Below are positions 43,671-51,675 of a stretch of 64,000 bases of DNA, one piece after another (within the stretch, counting starts at the first letter, position 1; every line of letters starts with the position of its first letter). The notes below the pieces were generated by a model, which saw only the letters and a program-made list of their open reading frames with translations, was not told the DNA's origin and did no database searches. A program made the position numbers and the translations under genes. The DNA is from CAYJLF01 sp964371055 (GTDB lineage: Bacteria > Eisenbacteria > RBG-16-71-46 > CAIMUX01), in the NCBI GenBank assembly GCA_964371055.1, contig CAYJLF010000022.1, positions 33,766 to 97,765 of the forward strand, written 5' to 3'.

Positions 43671-45026
43671 TCACAGTCTCCCGACCCCCAGAAAGAGCGC
43701 GTGCAGCGCGGCGATGAGCACGACGAAGAGCTCCCGCGCCGCGCGCGGCGAGAGACCCGGGAAGCGAAACTCGATCAACCCGCGGCGACAGGACGAGAGG
43801 CAATCACCGCAGAGCGTGCAATTGGAACTCGGCCGCCCCCGCTCGAGGTCCTCCTCCCGCAACGCTCCGTAGCGGCAGACCGGCACGCAGAGGCTGCATC
43901 CGCGGCAGCCGGCGTTGATCCGCAGGCGGAACGGGTTGATCCGCCCGAGCGTGGCGGCGAGCGCCCCGATCGGGCAGTAGCGGGTGCAGTGCACCATCAG
44001 GCCCGAACGCCGCGAAGCGGTCGCCATTAGGATGACCCCCGCGATCCCGAAGGCTCCTCCGAAGATCGTGGCGGACCGGGTCGGCACGTTCGCCTGACGG
44101 AGGAGGAGAGCCCCCCCGACCGTGATCGCGAGCGTGACCCAACGGGGATCGATGCGACGGAGCCACCGGCGCCGCGTCTCGTTGCCCCGCCGCGTGCCCG
44201 GATCCGTGCCCCCGATCCCCGCCTTCGCCTGGCGCCGCGCGAAGGCGTTGTCCCACGCCCCGACGTAGCAGAGATGCGAGCACCAGGCCGGGCCGACGGC
44301 CACGATCGTGGCGAGAAAGAGCGCCACCATCAGGTATCCGCCGCCGCGATAGACCGGTCCGGCCGCGATCATGGCCGGCACCGGCAGATGGAGCGAGCCG
44401 CTCATCAGGCATCGTTCGATACCCGCGAGCCCCAGTCCGAGCTGCGCAAAGAAGACGGCCGAGAAGAGGAACCAGAGCCAGAACCGGATCTGCGGCACGC
44501 GCCGGTCGTCGAGGAGCCACGCGGCGGCCAAGGCAGCCCAGGTGGCCAGGAGCGCCGTCTCGAGCCAGAAGGATCCCGGCAGGAACCTCTCCGCGAGCAG
44601 CATCTCCGCGCCCGCCTTCCAGCGCACCGCGACGAGCAGGACGTAGGTGAGGAGAAAGGCGGCGGCTGACACCCCGGCGCTCTTTTCTCCCCGCGGGAAG
44701 GCACGGCGCAGCCGCTCACCGCCGAGCGGCCAGGCGGCCAGAAGGTTGACCGCGGCGACCGCGCCGAGGATCAGCCCCAGGCGGGCCCAGGGCTCGCCGA
44801 ATGCGATCCGCATCTGGGCGATCCCCCACGCCACACGCACCCACTCGAGGGCACCCGCGAGGAGGAGACCGCGCATGGCGGTCAGGACCCAGCGGCGGCG
44901 CAGAAGATAGAGACCCGGTAGGAGTGCGAAACCGGCGGCGGCCCACGGCCCCTGGCCGCGGAGGAAGTGCGCGCCCATCAGGATGGCGGCGAGGATCGAT
45001 GGGACGAGGCGGAGGAAGGTCAGCAT
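43671..45026 (-). CDS. NapH/NosR-like membrane polyferredoxin
   Basis: A 451-residue integral membrane electron-transfer protein with about nine hydrophobic segments. Two C-x3-C pairs near membrane helices (WCSHLCYVGAWD and HCTRYCPIGAL) match the NapH/NosR/RdxA (4Fe-4S_5) signature. Two C-terminal 4Fe-4S motifs follow: CRGCSLCVPVCRYG and CTLCGDCLSSCRRG. It probably moves electrons between the quinone pool or a periplasmic partner and the cytosol. No reductase or nos/nap gene is adjacent, so the partner is unknown. It is divergent from an Rrf2 regulator, with a shared operator-like region, so iron-sulfur or redox control is likely. Confidence 0.85.
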   Translation of the reverse strand: MLTFLRLVPSILAAILMGAHFLRGQGPWAAAGFALLPGLYLLRRRWVLTAMRGLLLAGALEWVRVAWGIAQMRIAFGEPWARLGLILGAVAAVNLLAAWPLGGERLRRAFPRGEKSAGVSAAAFLLTYVLLVAVRWKAGAEMLLAERFLPGSFWLETALLATWAALAAAWLLDDRRVPQIRFWLWFLFSAVFFAQLGLGLAGIERCLMSGSLHLPVPAMIAAGPVYRGGGYLMVALFLATIVAVGPAWCSHLCYVGAWDNAFARRQAKAGIGGTDPGTRRGNETRRRWLRRIDPRWVTLAITVGGALLLRQANVPTRSATIFGGAFGIAGVILMATASRRSGLMVHCTRYCPIGALAATLGRINPFRLRINAGCRGCSLCVPVCRYGALREEDLERGRPSSNCTLCGDCLSSCRRGLIEFRFPGLSPRAARELFVVLIAALHALFLGVGRL

Positions 45027-45044
45027 CGTTCCGCTCCTGAAATC

Positions 45045-45097
45045 GGACCCATGGGTCCAGAATCGCGTCTTGTATTCTGGATGTCAAGGTCTAGAAT
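45045..45097. promoter_or_regulatory. Rrf2 operator region: palindrome plus three evenly spaced half-sites
   Basis: GGACCCATGGGTCC (45045-45058) is a perfect 14-base palindrome. CCAGAAT (45057-45063) and ATTCTGG (45074-45080) form a perfect inverted repeat, and CTAGAAT (45091-45097) adds a third half-site; the centres are 17 bases apart. The set lies in the 88-base gap between the polyferredoxin gene and the Rrf2 gene and overlaps the Rrf2 promoter, as expected for autoregulation plus control of the divergent gene. Confidence 0.6.
45070..45097 (+). promoter_or_regulatory. Promoter of the Rrf2 gene
   Basis: TTGTAT (45070-45075), a 16-base spacer and TAGAAT (45092-45097) form a credible sigma-70-type promoter. 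Two operator half-sites overlap it, so bound repressor would block polymerase. The leader is short, with the ribosome site beginning a few bases downstream. Confidence 0.5.
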
Positions 45098-45114
45098 GTC
45101 GGCGGGAGGGTACC

Positions 45115-45558
45115 GTGATCTCTCAGACCGCCGAATACGCGCTTCGGGCCGCCGTCTGCCTTGCCGCCGCGCCGGATCGTCCGCAGACGACTCCGCGGAT
45201 CGCTCATCTCAGCCAGGTGCCGGCCGGCTACCTGGCCAAGGTCATGGGTGCCCTGGCCCGCGCGGGGATCGTCCTCGCGAAGCGGGGACAGGGTGGGGGG
45301 TTCATGCTGGCGCGGCCCGCCGGCGAGCTGACGGTCCTCGACGTCGTGCAGGCGGTCGATCCGATTCCGCGAATCGAACGCTGTCCGCTCGGCCGCCGCG
45401 AACACCGGGAAGCGCTCTGCCCGCTCCACCAGAGAATCGACGCGGCCTATGCGGCCATCGAGGCGGCGCTCGCGGCGACGACGCTCGACCAGTTGCTCGA
45501 AGGCCCGAAGGGGGATCGCCCCCTCTGCGTTCCCCGGGAGAGCGATTCGGTCGCTTGA
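45115..45558 (+). CDS. Rrf2-family transcriptional regulator
   Basis: A 147-residue winged-helix regulator of the Rrf2 family (IscR, NsrR, RsrR types), which usually senses Fe-S status, NO or redox through a bound cluster. VISQTAEYALRAAVCLA opens the protein, then the recognition helix VPAGYLAKVMGALARAGIV and the wing RGQGGGFMLARP. Cysteines C90 and C102 (C-x11-C) with H105, plus C138, are candidate ligands; the spacing differs from IscR's C-x5-C-x5-C. It starts at GTG 45115 with GGGAGG upstream. It is divergent from the polyferredoxin gene, which is its probable target along with itself. Confidence 0.9.
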   Translation: MISQTAEYALRAAVCLAAAPDRPQTTPRIAHLSQVPAGYLAKVMGALARAGIVLAKRGQGGGFMLARPAGELTVLDVVQAVDPIPRIERCPLGRREHREALCPLHQRIDAAYAAIEAALAATTLDQLLEGPKGDRPLCVPRESDSVA

Positions 45559-45649
45559 TCGTCGTCCGGCGCCTCTTGCACGCGGCGTCGCGCCAGTCCA
45601 CCATCTCCCGCGATCACGGCGCAATCTTGACGACCATCCGGGGGGATCG

Positions 45650-46816
45650 ATGTCCGCGAACCAGGCTGCCCGGCCGCTCAACCCGGCCTTCTCCACCCTC
45701 GCCACCTATCCGTTCGTCCGGCTCGACGAGGCCAAGGCCGGCGCGCGCGCGCGGGGGATCCAGATCATCGACTTCACGATCGGGGACCCGCACGAGGAGA
45801 CGCCGGCCCTGATCCGGGAGCGGCTCTTGCGTTCGGTCCCGCTGCGCAGCTCCTATCCTCCGGCGGCCGGGACCCCGGCGCTCCGCCAGGCGATCACCCG
45901 CTGGATCAAGACGCGCTTCGGCGTCGAGCTCGATCCAGATCGGCACGTCCTGCCGTCCAACGGTTCGAAGGAGGCGGTCTACCTGATCCACCAGGCCGTG
46001 ATCGATCCTCGCGGGGAGCGGCGCGTCATCCTGATCCCCGATCCGGCCTACCCGGTCTATGAAATCGCCGCACGCTTCGCCGGGGGCGAACCGGTCCCCG
46101 TGCCGCTTCGGCCGGAACTCGGGTTCAAGCCTGATCTCAAGGCGCTCTCCTCCGATCTCCTCCGCCGGACCGCGTTGATGTGGATCAACTACCCGAACAA
46201 CCCGACCGGGGCGCTGGCGGACCTCCCGTTCTACGAAGAAGTGCTCGCCTTGGCGCGCGAGCAGGGCTTCTGGCTGGCGTCGGACGAGGCTTACTCGGAA
46301 CTCTGGTTCGACGGACCGCCGCCCGGCGCGATCGAGTGCGGACTCGAGAACCTCCTCGTCTTCAACACGCTCAGCAAGCGCTCCGCCATGACCGGCTACC
46401 GCAGCGGCTTCATCGCGGGGGATCCGGAACTGATCGGGCTCTTGCGCAAGGTGCGCCCCAGCCAGGGGGTCGCGACTCCTCACTTCGTCATGGAAGCGGC
46501 GGTCGAGGCGTGGGGAGACGAGTCGCATGTCGCCGACCAGCGACGGATCTACGCCGAGAAGCGCGACATCCTGCTGCCGGTGCTCCGGCGCCGGGGGATC
46601 GAGATCGGCGGCAGCGAGGCGACCTTCTACCTCTACCTGCGCGTGCCCCGGGGGGAGGGCTCCGAGGCTTTCGCGACGCGCCTGCTCGAGCATGGCATCG
46701 GCGTCGTGCCGGCCAACTACTTCGGCGCGTCGGGGGAGGGATGGGCTCGGATGGCGCTGGTGCCGACGAAGGATGAGTGCGCCCGCGCGGCCGGGATCCT
46801 GGAGAAGATCCTGTGA
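45650..46816 (+). CDS. dapC: Class I aminotransferase, probable N-succinyl-diaminopimelate aminotransferase
   Basis: A 388-residue PLP fold-type I aminotransferase. Visible: FTIGDPHEETP, SNGSKEAVYL, NYPNNPTGA, ASDEAYSEL (PLP Asp), and the PLP lysine in NTLSKRSAMTGYRSGF. Its stop overlaps the start of dapD (GTGA), so the pair is translationally coupled and the substrate is most likely N-succinyl-2-amino-6-oxopimelate, the step after DapD. ATG 45650 has GGGGGAT before it. On sequence alone, aspartate or LL-DAP aminotransferase would be alternatives; the neighbour decides. Confidence 0.88.
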   Translation: MSANQAARPLNPAFSTLATYPFVRLDEAKAGARARGIQIIDFTIGDPHEETPALIRERLLRSVPLRSSYPPAAGTPALRQAITRWIKTRFGVELDPDRHVLPSNGSKEAVYLIHQAVIDPRGERRVILIPDPAYPVYEIAARFAGGEPVPVPLRPELGFKPDLKALSSDLLRRTALMWINYPNNPTGALADLPFYEEVLALAREQGFWLASDEAYSELWFDGPPPGAIECGLENLLVFNTLSKRSAMTGYRSGFIAGDPELIGLLRKVRPSQGVATPHFVMEAAVEAWGDESHVADQRRIYAEKRDILLPVLRRRGIEIGGSEATFYLYLRVPRGEGSEAFATRLLEHGIGVVPANYFGASGEGWARMALVPTKDECARAAGILEKIL

Positions 46817-47688
46817 AAGACGATTGGACCCAGGCTCGCCGGCTCATCGAGGAGGCGTGGGCCGATCGCGCGCGGCTCGATCTTCCCGAGATGCGGGGAG
46901 CGGTCGAGCGGGTCCTCGAGGCGCTCGACCGGGGAATTCTCCGCGTGGCGGAGCCGGCCGGCGAGGCGGGGCTGGCGGAGCACGATGGAGCGGCCGCTCC
47001 GGTCGGCCTGCCCACCCCCTGGATCGTCCACGCCTGGATCAAGCAGGCGATCCTCCTCTATTTCGCCCTGCGCGCGCCGGAGTCGTTCGAAGTCGGACCG
47101 TTCGCCTTTCGGGACAAGATTCCCTTGAAGCAGGATCCGGAAGGGGCCGGCACGAGGATCGTGCCCCCGGCCACGATCCGCTACGGCGCTCACCTCGAGC
47201 GCGGCGTCGTGGCGATGCCGTGCTATGTCAACATCGGGGCGCGGGTCGGCGCCGGCAGCATGATCGACACCTGGGCGACGGTCGGAAGCTGCGCCCAGGT
47301 CGGAGCTAACGTCCACCTCTCGGGCGGGGTCGGGATCGGCGGGGTGCTCGAACCTCCACAGGCCGCGCCGGTCATCATCGAGGAGGGCGCCTTCCTCGGC
47401 TCGCGCTGCATCGTGGTCGAAGGAGTGCGGGTCGGCGCGGGGGCGGTGCTGGGCGCCGGTCTCGTCCTGACCGCGTCGACTCCGATCATCGACGTCCGCG
47501 GACCGACGCCGGCGCTCTCCCGCGGCTATGTTCCTCCGCGCGCGGTCGTGATCCCGGGGACCCAGGCTAAGAGCTTTCCGGCCGGCGAGTACGGCGTTCC
47601 CGCGGCGCTGGTGATCGCCGAGCGCCGGGCCTCGACCGATGAAAAGACCTCGCTCAACGAACTCTTGCGCGAATACCCGCTCTGCTGA
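46813..47688 (+). CDS. dapD: 2,3,4,5-tetrahydropyridine-2,6-dicarboxylate N-succinyltransferase
   Basis: Succinyl-CoA-dependent acyltransferase that opens the succinylase route to diaminopimelate. A helical N-terminal domain is followed by hexapeptide left-handed beta-helix repeats: RIVPPATIRYGAHLERGVV, MPCYVNIGARVGAGSMID, and TWATVGSCAQVGANVHLSGG, which is highly conserved in DapD. Then come IIEEGAFLGSRCIVVEGVRV and the C-terminal strand. It is 291 residues long from GTG 46813, which overlaps dapC's stop by 4 bases. With dapC here and the DapE-like gene at 27.7 kb, three succinylase-route steps lie in this window. Confidence 0.93.
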   Translation: MKDDWTQARRLIEEAWADRARLDLPEMRGAVERVLEALDRGILRVAEPAGEAGLAEHDGAAAPVGLPTPWIVHAWIKQAILLYFALRAPESFEVGPFAFRDKIPLKQDPEGAGTRIVPPATIRYGAHLERGVVAMPCYVNIGARVGAGSMIDTWATVGSCAQVGANVHLSGGVGIGGVLEPPQAAPVIIEEGAFLGSRCIVVEGVRVGAGAVLGAGLVLTASTPIIDVRGPTPALSRGYVPPRAVVIPGTQAKSFPAGEYGVPAALVIAERRASTDEKTSLNELLREYPLC

Positions 47689-47718
47689 CCAGGCATCACC
47701 CGAAGAAGGAGAGACCCC

Positions 47719-50172
47719 ATGACGGACCCGCGTCCCCTCCCCGTGCCGCCCGAGCGCCTCCGCTGGCGCTGCGAACCCGATTCCCTCGGGTTCGAACTGG
47801 CCAGCGAGATCCCGGTGACCAGGGGGATCATCGGCCAGGACCGCGCGATGGAGGCCCTGCGCCTCGCCTTTTCTCTCCGGAGCAAGGGGCACAACGTCTA
47901 CGTTTCGGGTCCGACCGGCACCGGCCGCACGACCACGGTCAAGCACATGCTCGAGACGCTCGACACGGGTCGCAAGGCGCCGCTCGACATCTGCTACGTG
48001 AACAACTTCCGCGCGCCCGAGATGCCGCTGGCGATCACCCTGCCGGCCGGGCGCGGCCAGGCGTTCCGGCGCGACATGGAGGAGTTCGTGCTCTCGATGA
48101 AGCGCAACATCGCGCAGATCTATGAGAGCGAGCACTACAAAGAGCGCACCAAGCAGGTGGTGGAGCGTTTCAAGGAGACGGAGAAGGAGGCGATCCGCAC
48201 CTTCGAGGAGCGCATCAAGCGGGAGAACTTCGCCCTCGTCCAGATCCAGATGGGTCCGTTCACCCGGCCGGAGATCGCTCCCCTCATCGCGGGCGATCCG
48301 GTGCAGCTCGAGCGGCTGGAGGGACTGGCCCAGGAGGGGAAGTTCAGCCCCGAGGAGCTGACGCGGTTGAAGGAGAAGTACAGCGAGCTGCGCCAGCTGA
48401 TGGAGGACACCTTCAAGAAGGCCCGGGACATCAAGAAGAAGCTGCGCGAGGAGCTCTCCCACCTGGAGAAGGAGTTCGGGCGGCCGATCATCACCGACGC
48501 GCTGAATGACCTCAAGGAGGAGTACCCGGATGCGAAGGTGGCCGAGTACTTAGACCAGGTGCGGGACGAGGTCCTCTCCAACATCAACCGTTTCATCGAC
48601 AAAGACGGCGAGGAGGGGGAGGAGCAGGCGAAGCTGCCGATCCAGGAAGACGAGCGCTTCCGACCGCTGCTCGTCAACGTTCTGGTCGACAACACCGGCG
48701 TGGAACGACCGCCGGTCGTGATCGAGACCTCGCCCAACTACCGGAACCTCTTCGGCACGATCGAGAAGGTCGTCGACCGCTCAGGGCACTGGCGCAGCGA
48801 CTTTCTGCACATCCGGGCCGGCAGTGTTCTGCAGGCGAACGGCGGGTTTCTCGTCCTCAATCTCCTCGATGCGATCGCCGAGCCGGGGGTCTGGCCGGCG
48901 CTCAAGCGGACGCTGAAGAATCAACAGATCGACATCCAGAGCTTCGACGCGATGTACCTCTTCTCCACCAGCGCGACCAAGCCGGAGGCGATCCGGATCG
49001 ACGTGCGCGTGGCGGTCATCGGTGACCCGATGAGCTACCACATTCTATCTTCCATGGATCCGGACTTCCCGAAGATCTTCAAGGTGAAGGCCGAGTTCGA
49101 CTCGGTCATGCCGCGCACGCCGGAGAACATCCGCCGCTACGCCGCCTTCGCCGCCAGTTTCTGCGGCACGGAGGGGTTCCACTGCATGGACAAGACCGGC
49201 GTCGCCGCGCTGGTCGAACACGGCGTCCGGCTGGCCGGGCGCACGTCGAAGCTTTCGACCCGCTTCGGAGAGATCGCCAACATCGTCCGGGAATCGAACT
49301 ACTGGGCGGGCCGGATGAACAAGACGGTCCTCGATCACGAGGTCGTGGAGAGGGCGATCGCCGAAAAGCAAGCGCGCCTGCGTCTCCCGGAGGAGAAGCT
49401 GCAGGAGCTGTACGACGACAAGATCCTCCTGGTCGAGACCGCGGGGACGCGGGTCGGCGTGATCAACGGCCTCTCTTACTACCAGATGGGCGACTACGAG
49501 TTCGGCCGCCCGGCGCGCATCACCGCGCAGACCGCCCTGGGCCGCTCCGGCGTCATCAACATCGAACGGGAAGCCGAGATGAGCGGCCCCACCTTCAACA
49601 AGGCGATGCTGATCATCGAGGGGTGGTTCCGGGCGCGCTTCGGCCGGGAGTACCCGCTGACCTTCAGCGCCTCGATCGGATTCGAGCAGAGCTACGGCGG
49701 CGTGGAAGGAGACAGCGCCTCGGTGGCCGAGCTCTGCGCCCTCCTCTCTTCCCTGGCGGACGTGCCCCTGCGTCAGGATCTGGCCGTCACCGGCAGCGTC
49801 AACCAGCATGGCGAGGTGCAGCCGATCGGCGGCGTGAACGAGAAGATCGAGGGCTTCTTCGCCGTCTGCCGCTCGCGCGGCCTGACCGGGACCCAGGGCG
49901 TCGTGATTCCCGAGACGAACCTCGGCGATCTGATGCTGCGAGCGGAGGTCGTGCAGGCGGTCCGGGAGGAAAAGTTCGCGATCTACCCGGTGAAGAGGGT
50001 CGAGGAGGCGCTGGAGCTCTTCACCGGCATCGCGGCCGGCGAGCCCGGAGCCGAGGGGCGCTACCCCGACACCAGTCTCTTCGGCCGGGTCGAGGGGACG
50101 CTCCGCCGCTATGCGGAGACGATGCGCCGCTTCGCTCGCGGCAGTGGCGACCTGGAGGAGAAAGCCGGCTGA
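47719..50172 (+). CDS. Lon-family ATP-dependent protease (AAA_32 / LonB-like)
   Basis: An 817-residue soluble AAA+ protease of the group with an N-terminal AAA_32 region instead of the classical Lon substrate domain. The Walker A motif reads SGPTGTGRTTT, with Arg (R70) in place of Lys. A long coiled-coil insert spans about 110-290 (FKKARDIKKKLREELSHLEKE). The AAA region follows (GGFLVLNLLDAI, SAS-type RTSKLSTRFGEIA). The C-terminal S16 protease domain has the Ser-Lys dyad S666 (EGDSASVAEL) and K709 (GGVNEKIEGFF), 43 residues apart as in Lon. ATG with AGGAG; the last base of its stop begins the next gene (TGATG), so a histidine kinase is co-translated. Substrates are unknown; damaged protein turnover is expected. 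Confidence 0.9.
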   Translation: MTDPRPLPVPPERLRWRCEPDSLGFELASEIPVTRGIIGQDRAMEALRLAFSLRSKGHNVYVSGPTGTGRTTTVKHMLETLDTGRKAPLDICYVNNFRAPEMPLAITLPAGRGQAFRRDMEEFVLSMKRNIAQIYESEHYKERTKQVVERFKETEKEAIRTFEERIKRENFALVQIQMGPFTRPEIAPLIAGDPVQLERLEGLAQEGKFSPEELTRLKEKYSELRQLMEDTFKKARDIKKKLREELSHLEKEFGRPIITDALNDLKEEYPDAKVAEYLDQVRDEVLSNINRFIDKDGEEGEEQAKLPIQEDERFRPLLVNVLVDNTGVERPPVVIETSPNYRNLFGTIEKVVDRSGHWRSDFLHIRAGSVLQANGGFLVLNLLDAIAEPGVWPALKRTLKNQQIDIQSFDAMYLFSTSATKPEAIRIDVRVAVIGDPMSYHILSSMDPDFPKIFKVKAEFDSVMPRTPENIRRYAAFAASFCGTEGFHCMDKTGVAALVEHGVRLAGRTSKLSTRFGEIANIVRESNYWAGRMNKTVLDHEVVERAIAEKQARLRLPEEKLQELYDDKILLVETAGTRVGVINGLSYYQMGDYEFGRPARITAQTALGRSGVINIEREAEMSGPTFNKAMLIIEGWFRARFGREYPLTFSASIGFEQSYGGVEGDSASVAELCALLSSLADVPLRQDLAVTGSVNQHGEVQPIGGVNEKIEGFFAVCRSRGLTGTQGVVIPETNLGDLMLRAEVVQAVREEKFAIYPVKRVEEALELFTGIAAGEPGAEGRYPDTSLFGRVEGTLRRYAETMRRFARGSGDLEEKAG

Positions 50173-51548
50173 TGTCAGAAACGCCGACCGGGCCGGAACC
50201 CGCGCTTCACGCGTCGGCCCCGGTCTACCTCGATGCGACGAAGCCGGAAGAGCGCGCGCCGCTGCTTCCCGCCGAGCAGGCGGTCCTCGACGAGGTCAAC
50301 CGGAGGGTCGCCGCGGCGGAGTCGCTCGAGGCGATCCTAGAGTTCGTCTTCGCCTCGACGCAGGAGATCTTCCCCTGCGATCGCCTCGCGATCGCCTTCG
50401 TGGAGGAGGGAGGCGACCGACTCGTCGCGCACCACGCGGTGGCGGCTTACGAGCCGATCCTCCTGAGCCGAGGCTACGCGGAAGACCTGGCCGGGAGTTC
50501 GCTCCAAGCGGTGATCCGATCGGGGCGGCCCCGGATCCTTCCGGACCTCGCTCACTATCTCGAGGGTCATCCCGGCAGCGCCTCGACGAAGCTCCTGGTC
50601 CAGGAGGGGGTGCGCTCCAGCCTGACCTGCCCGCTCCTGGTCGAAGGGCGTGTCGTGGGCGTCCTCTTCCGGAGCGCGCGGCGTCCGCACGCGTACAGCC
50701 GGCGCGAGGTCTTACTCCACCAGGCGCTGGCCGAGCGTCTGGGCCAGGCGGTGGAGAAAGCCCGCCGGATCGAGCAGCTCTCCGAAGCGAACCGCGCCTA
50801 CACCGAGATGCTCGGTTTCGTCAGCCACGAACTGAAGAGCCCGGTCGCATCGCTCGTCATGGATGCGCGGATGATCGGCGAAGGCTACCTCGGGCCGGTC
50901 ACCGGGAAGCAGGAAGCCAAGCTCGCGTCGATGATCCGAAAGTCGGAGTACCTGCTCGGCCTCGTCCGCGAGTACCTCGACCTGGCCCGGATCGAGGGGG
51001 GAGGACTCGAGCTGCAGATGCGCCCGGGGGTCGATCTCCGGCGCGAGGTCCTCGAACCGTCGATCGAAATCGTGCGGTCGGAGATCGAGGCGAGCGGGAT
51101 GCAGCTCGAGCTGGCGATCCCGGGCGTCGCCCCCGCCACCGGGCCGCCGCTGACCGTCGAGGTCGATCCGGACCTGCTGAGGATCGTCGTCGTCAACCTG
51201 CTGGCCAATGGCGTCAAGTACGGAAACAAGGGGGGAAGACTGAGGCTCTCCGCGGAGATCGCCGATCCGACCCCTCCGCCAGACGCGCTGATCCCGGCCC
51301 CGGCCCCGGCCGGCCACGTGCTCGTCATCTCGGTCTGGAACGAAGGGCCCGGCTTCCCGGAATCCCAGCGGGCGAGGCTGTTCCGCCGCTTCTCTCGTCT
51401 CGACACGCCTGAGCTAAGATCACGCAAGGGAACCGGCGTCGGTCTCTACACGAGCTGGCGCATCGTCAAGCTGCATGGGGGCCGGCTGGACGCCAGCTCC
51501 GAAGAGGGGAGCTGGGCGGAGTTCCGGGTGACGATCCCCCAGCCGTGA
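50172..51548 (+). CDS. GAF-domain sensor histidine kinase
   Basis: A 458-residue cytosolic kinase. A GAF domain at about 40-200 (SLEAILEFVFASTQEIFPCDRLAIAF ... SLTCPLLVEGRVVGVLF) is followed by HisKA (GFVSHELKSPVASLVMDARM). HATPase_c comes next, with the N box VVNLLANGVKYGNKGG and G boxes VWNEGPGFP and KGTGVGLYTSWRIV. No transmembrane segment or receiver. The ATG overlaps the Lon-like protease stop by one base, a tight coupling. No response regulator gene lies next to it, so its output is elsewhere or through the hybrid proteins at 31-36 kb. Confidence 0.9.
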   Translation: MSETPTGPEPALHASAPVYLDATKPEERAPLLPAEQAVLDEVNRRVAAAESLEAILEFVFASTQEIFPCDRLAIAFVEEGGDRLVAHHAVAAYEPILLSRGYAEDLAGSSLQAVIRSGRPRILPDLAHYLEGHPGSASTKLLVQEGVRSSLTCPLLVEGRVVGVLFRSARRPHAYSRREVLLHQALAERLGQAVEKARRIEQLSEANRAYTEMLGFVSHELKSPVASLVMDARMIGEGYLGPVTGKQEAKLASMIRKSEYLLGLVREYLDLARIEGGGLELQMRPGVDLRREVLEPSIEIVRSEIEASGMQLELAIPGVAPATGPPLTVEVDPDLLRIVVVNLLANGVKYGNKGGRLRLSAEIADPTPPPDALIPAPAPAGHVLVISVWNEGPGFPESQRARLFRRFSRLDTPELRSRKGTGVGLYTSWRIVKLHGGRLDASSEEGSWAEFRVTIPQP

Positions 51549-51675
51549 GGCGAAACCAGGCGGCGGGGTCTTCTGCGCTCCGGCCCGCGATCATCCCGGA
51601 CGCCGCGCCATCGAACCGTTCGGCCGTCGGAGCGACGACGGGTCGAGCCAACCAGCCGCCGATCGGAGAAGACCC

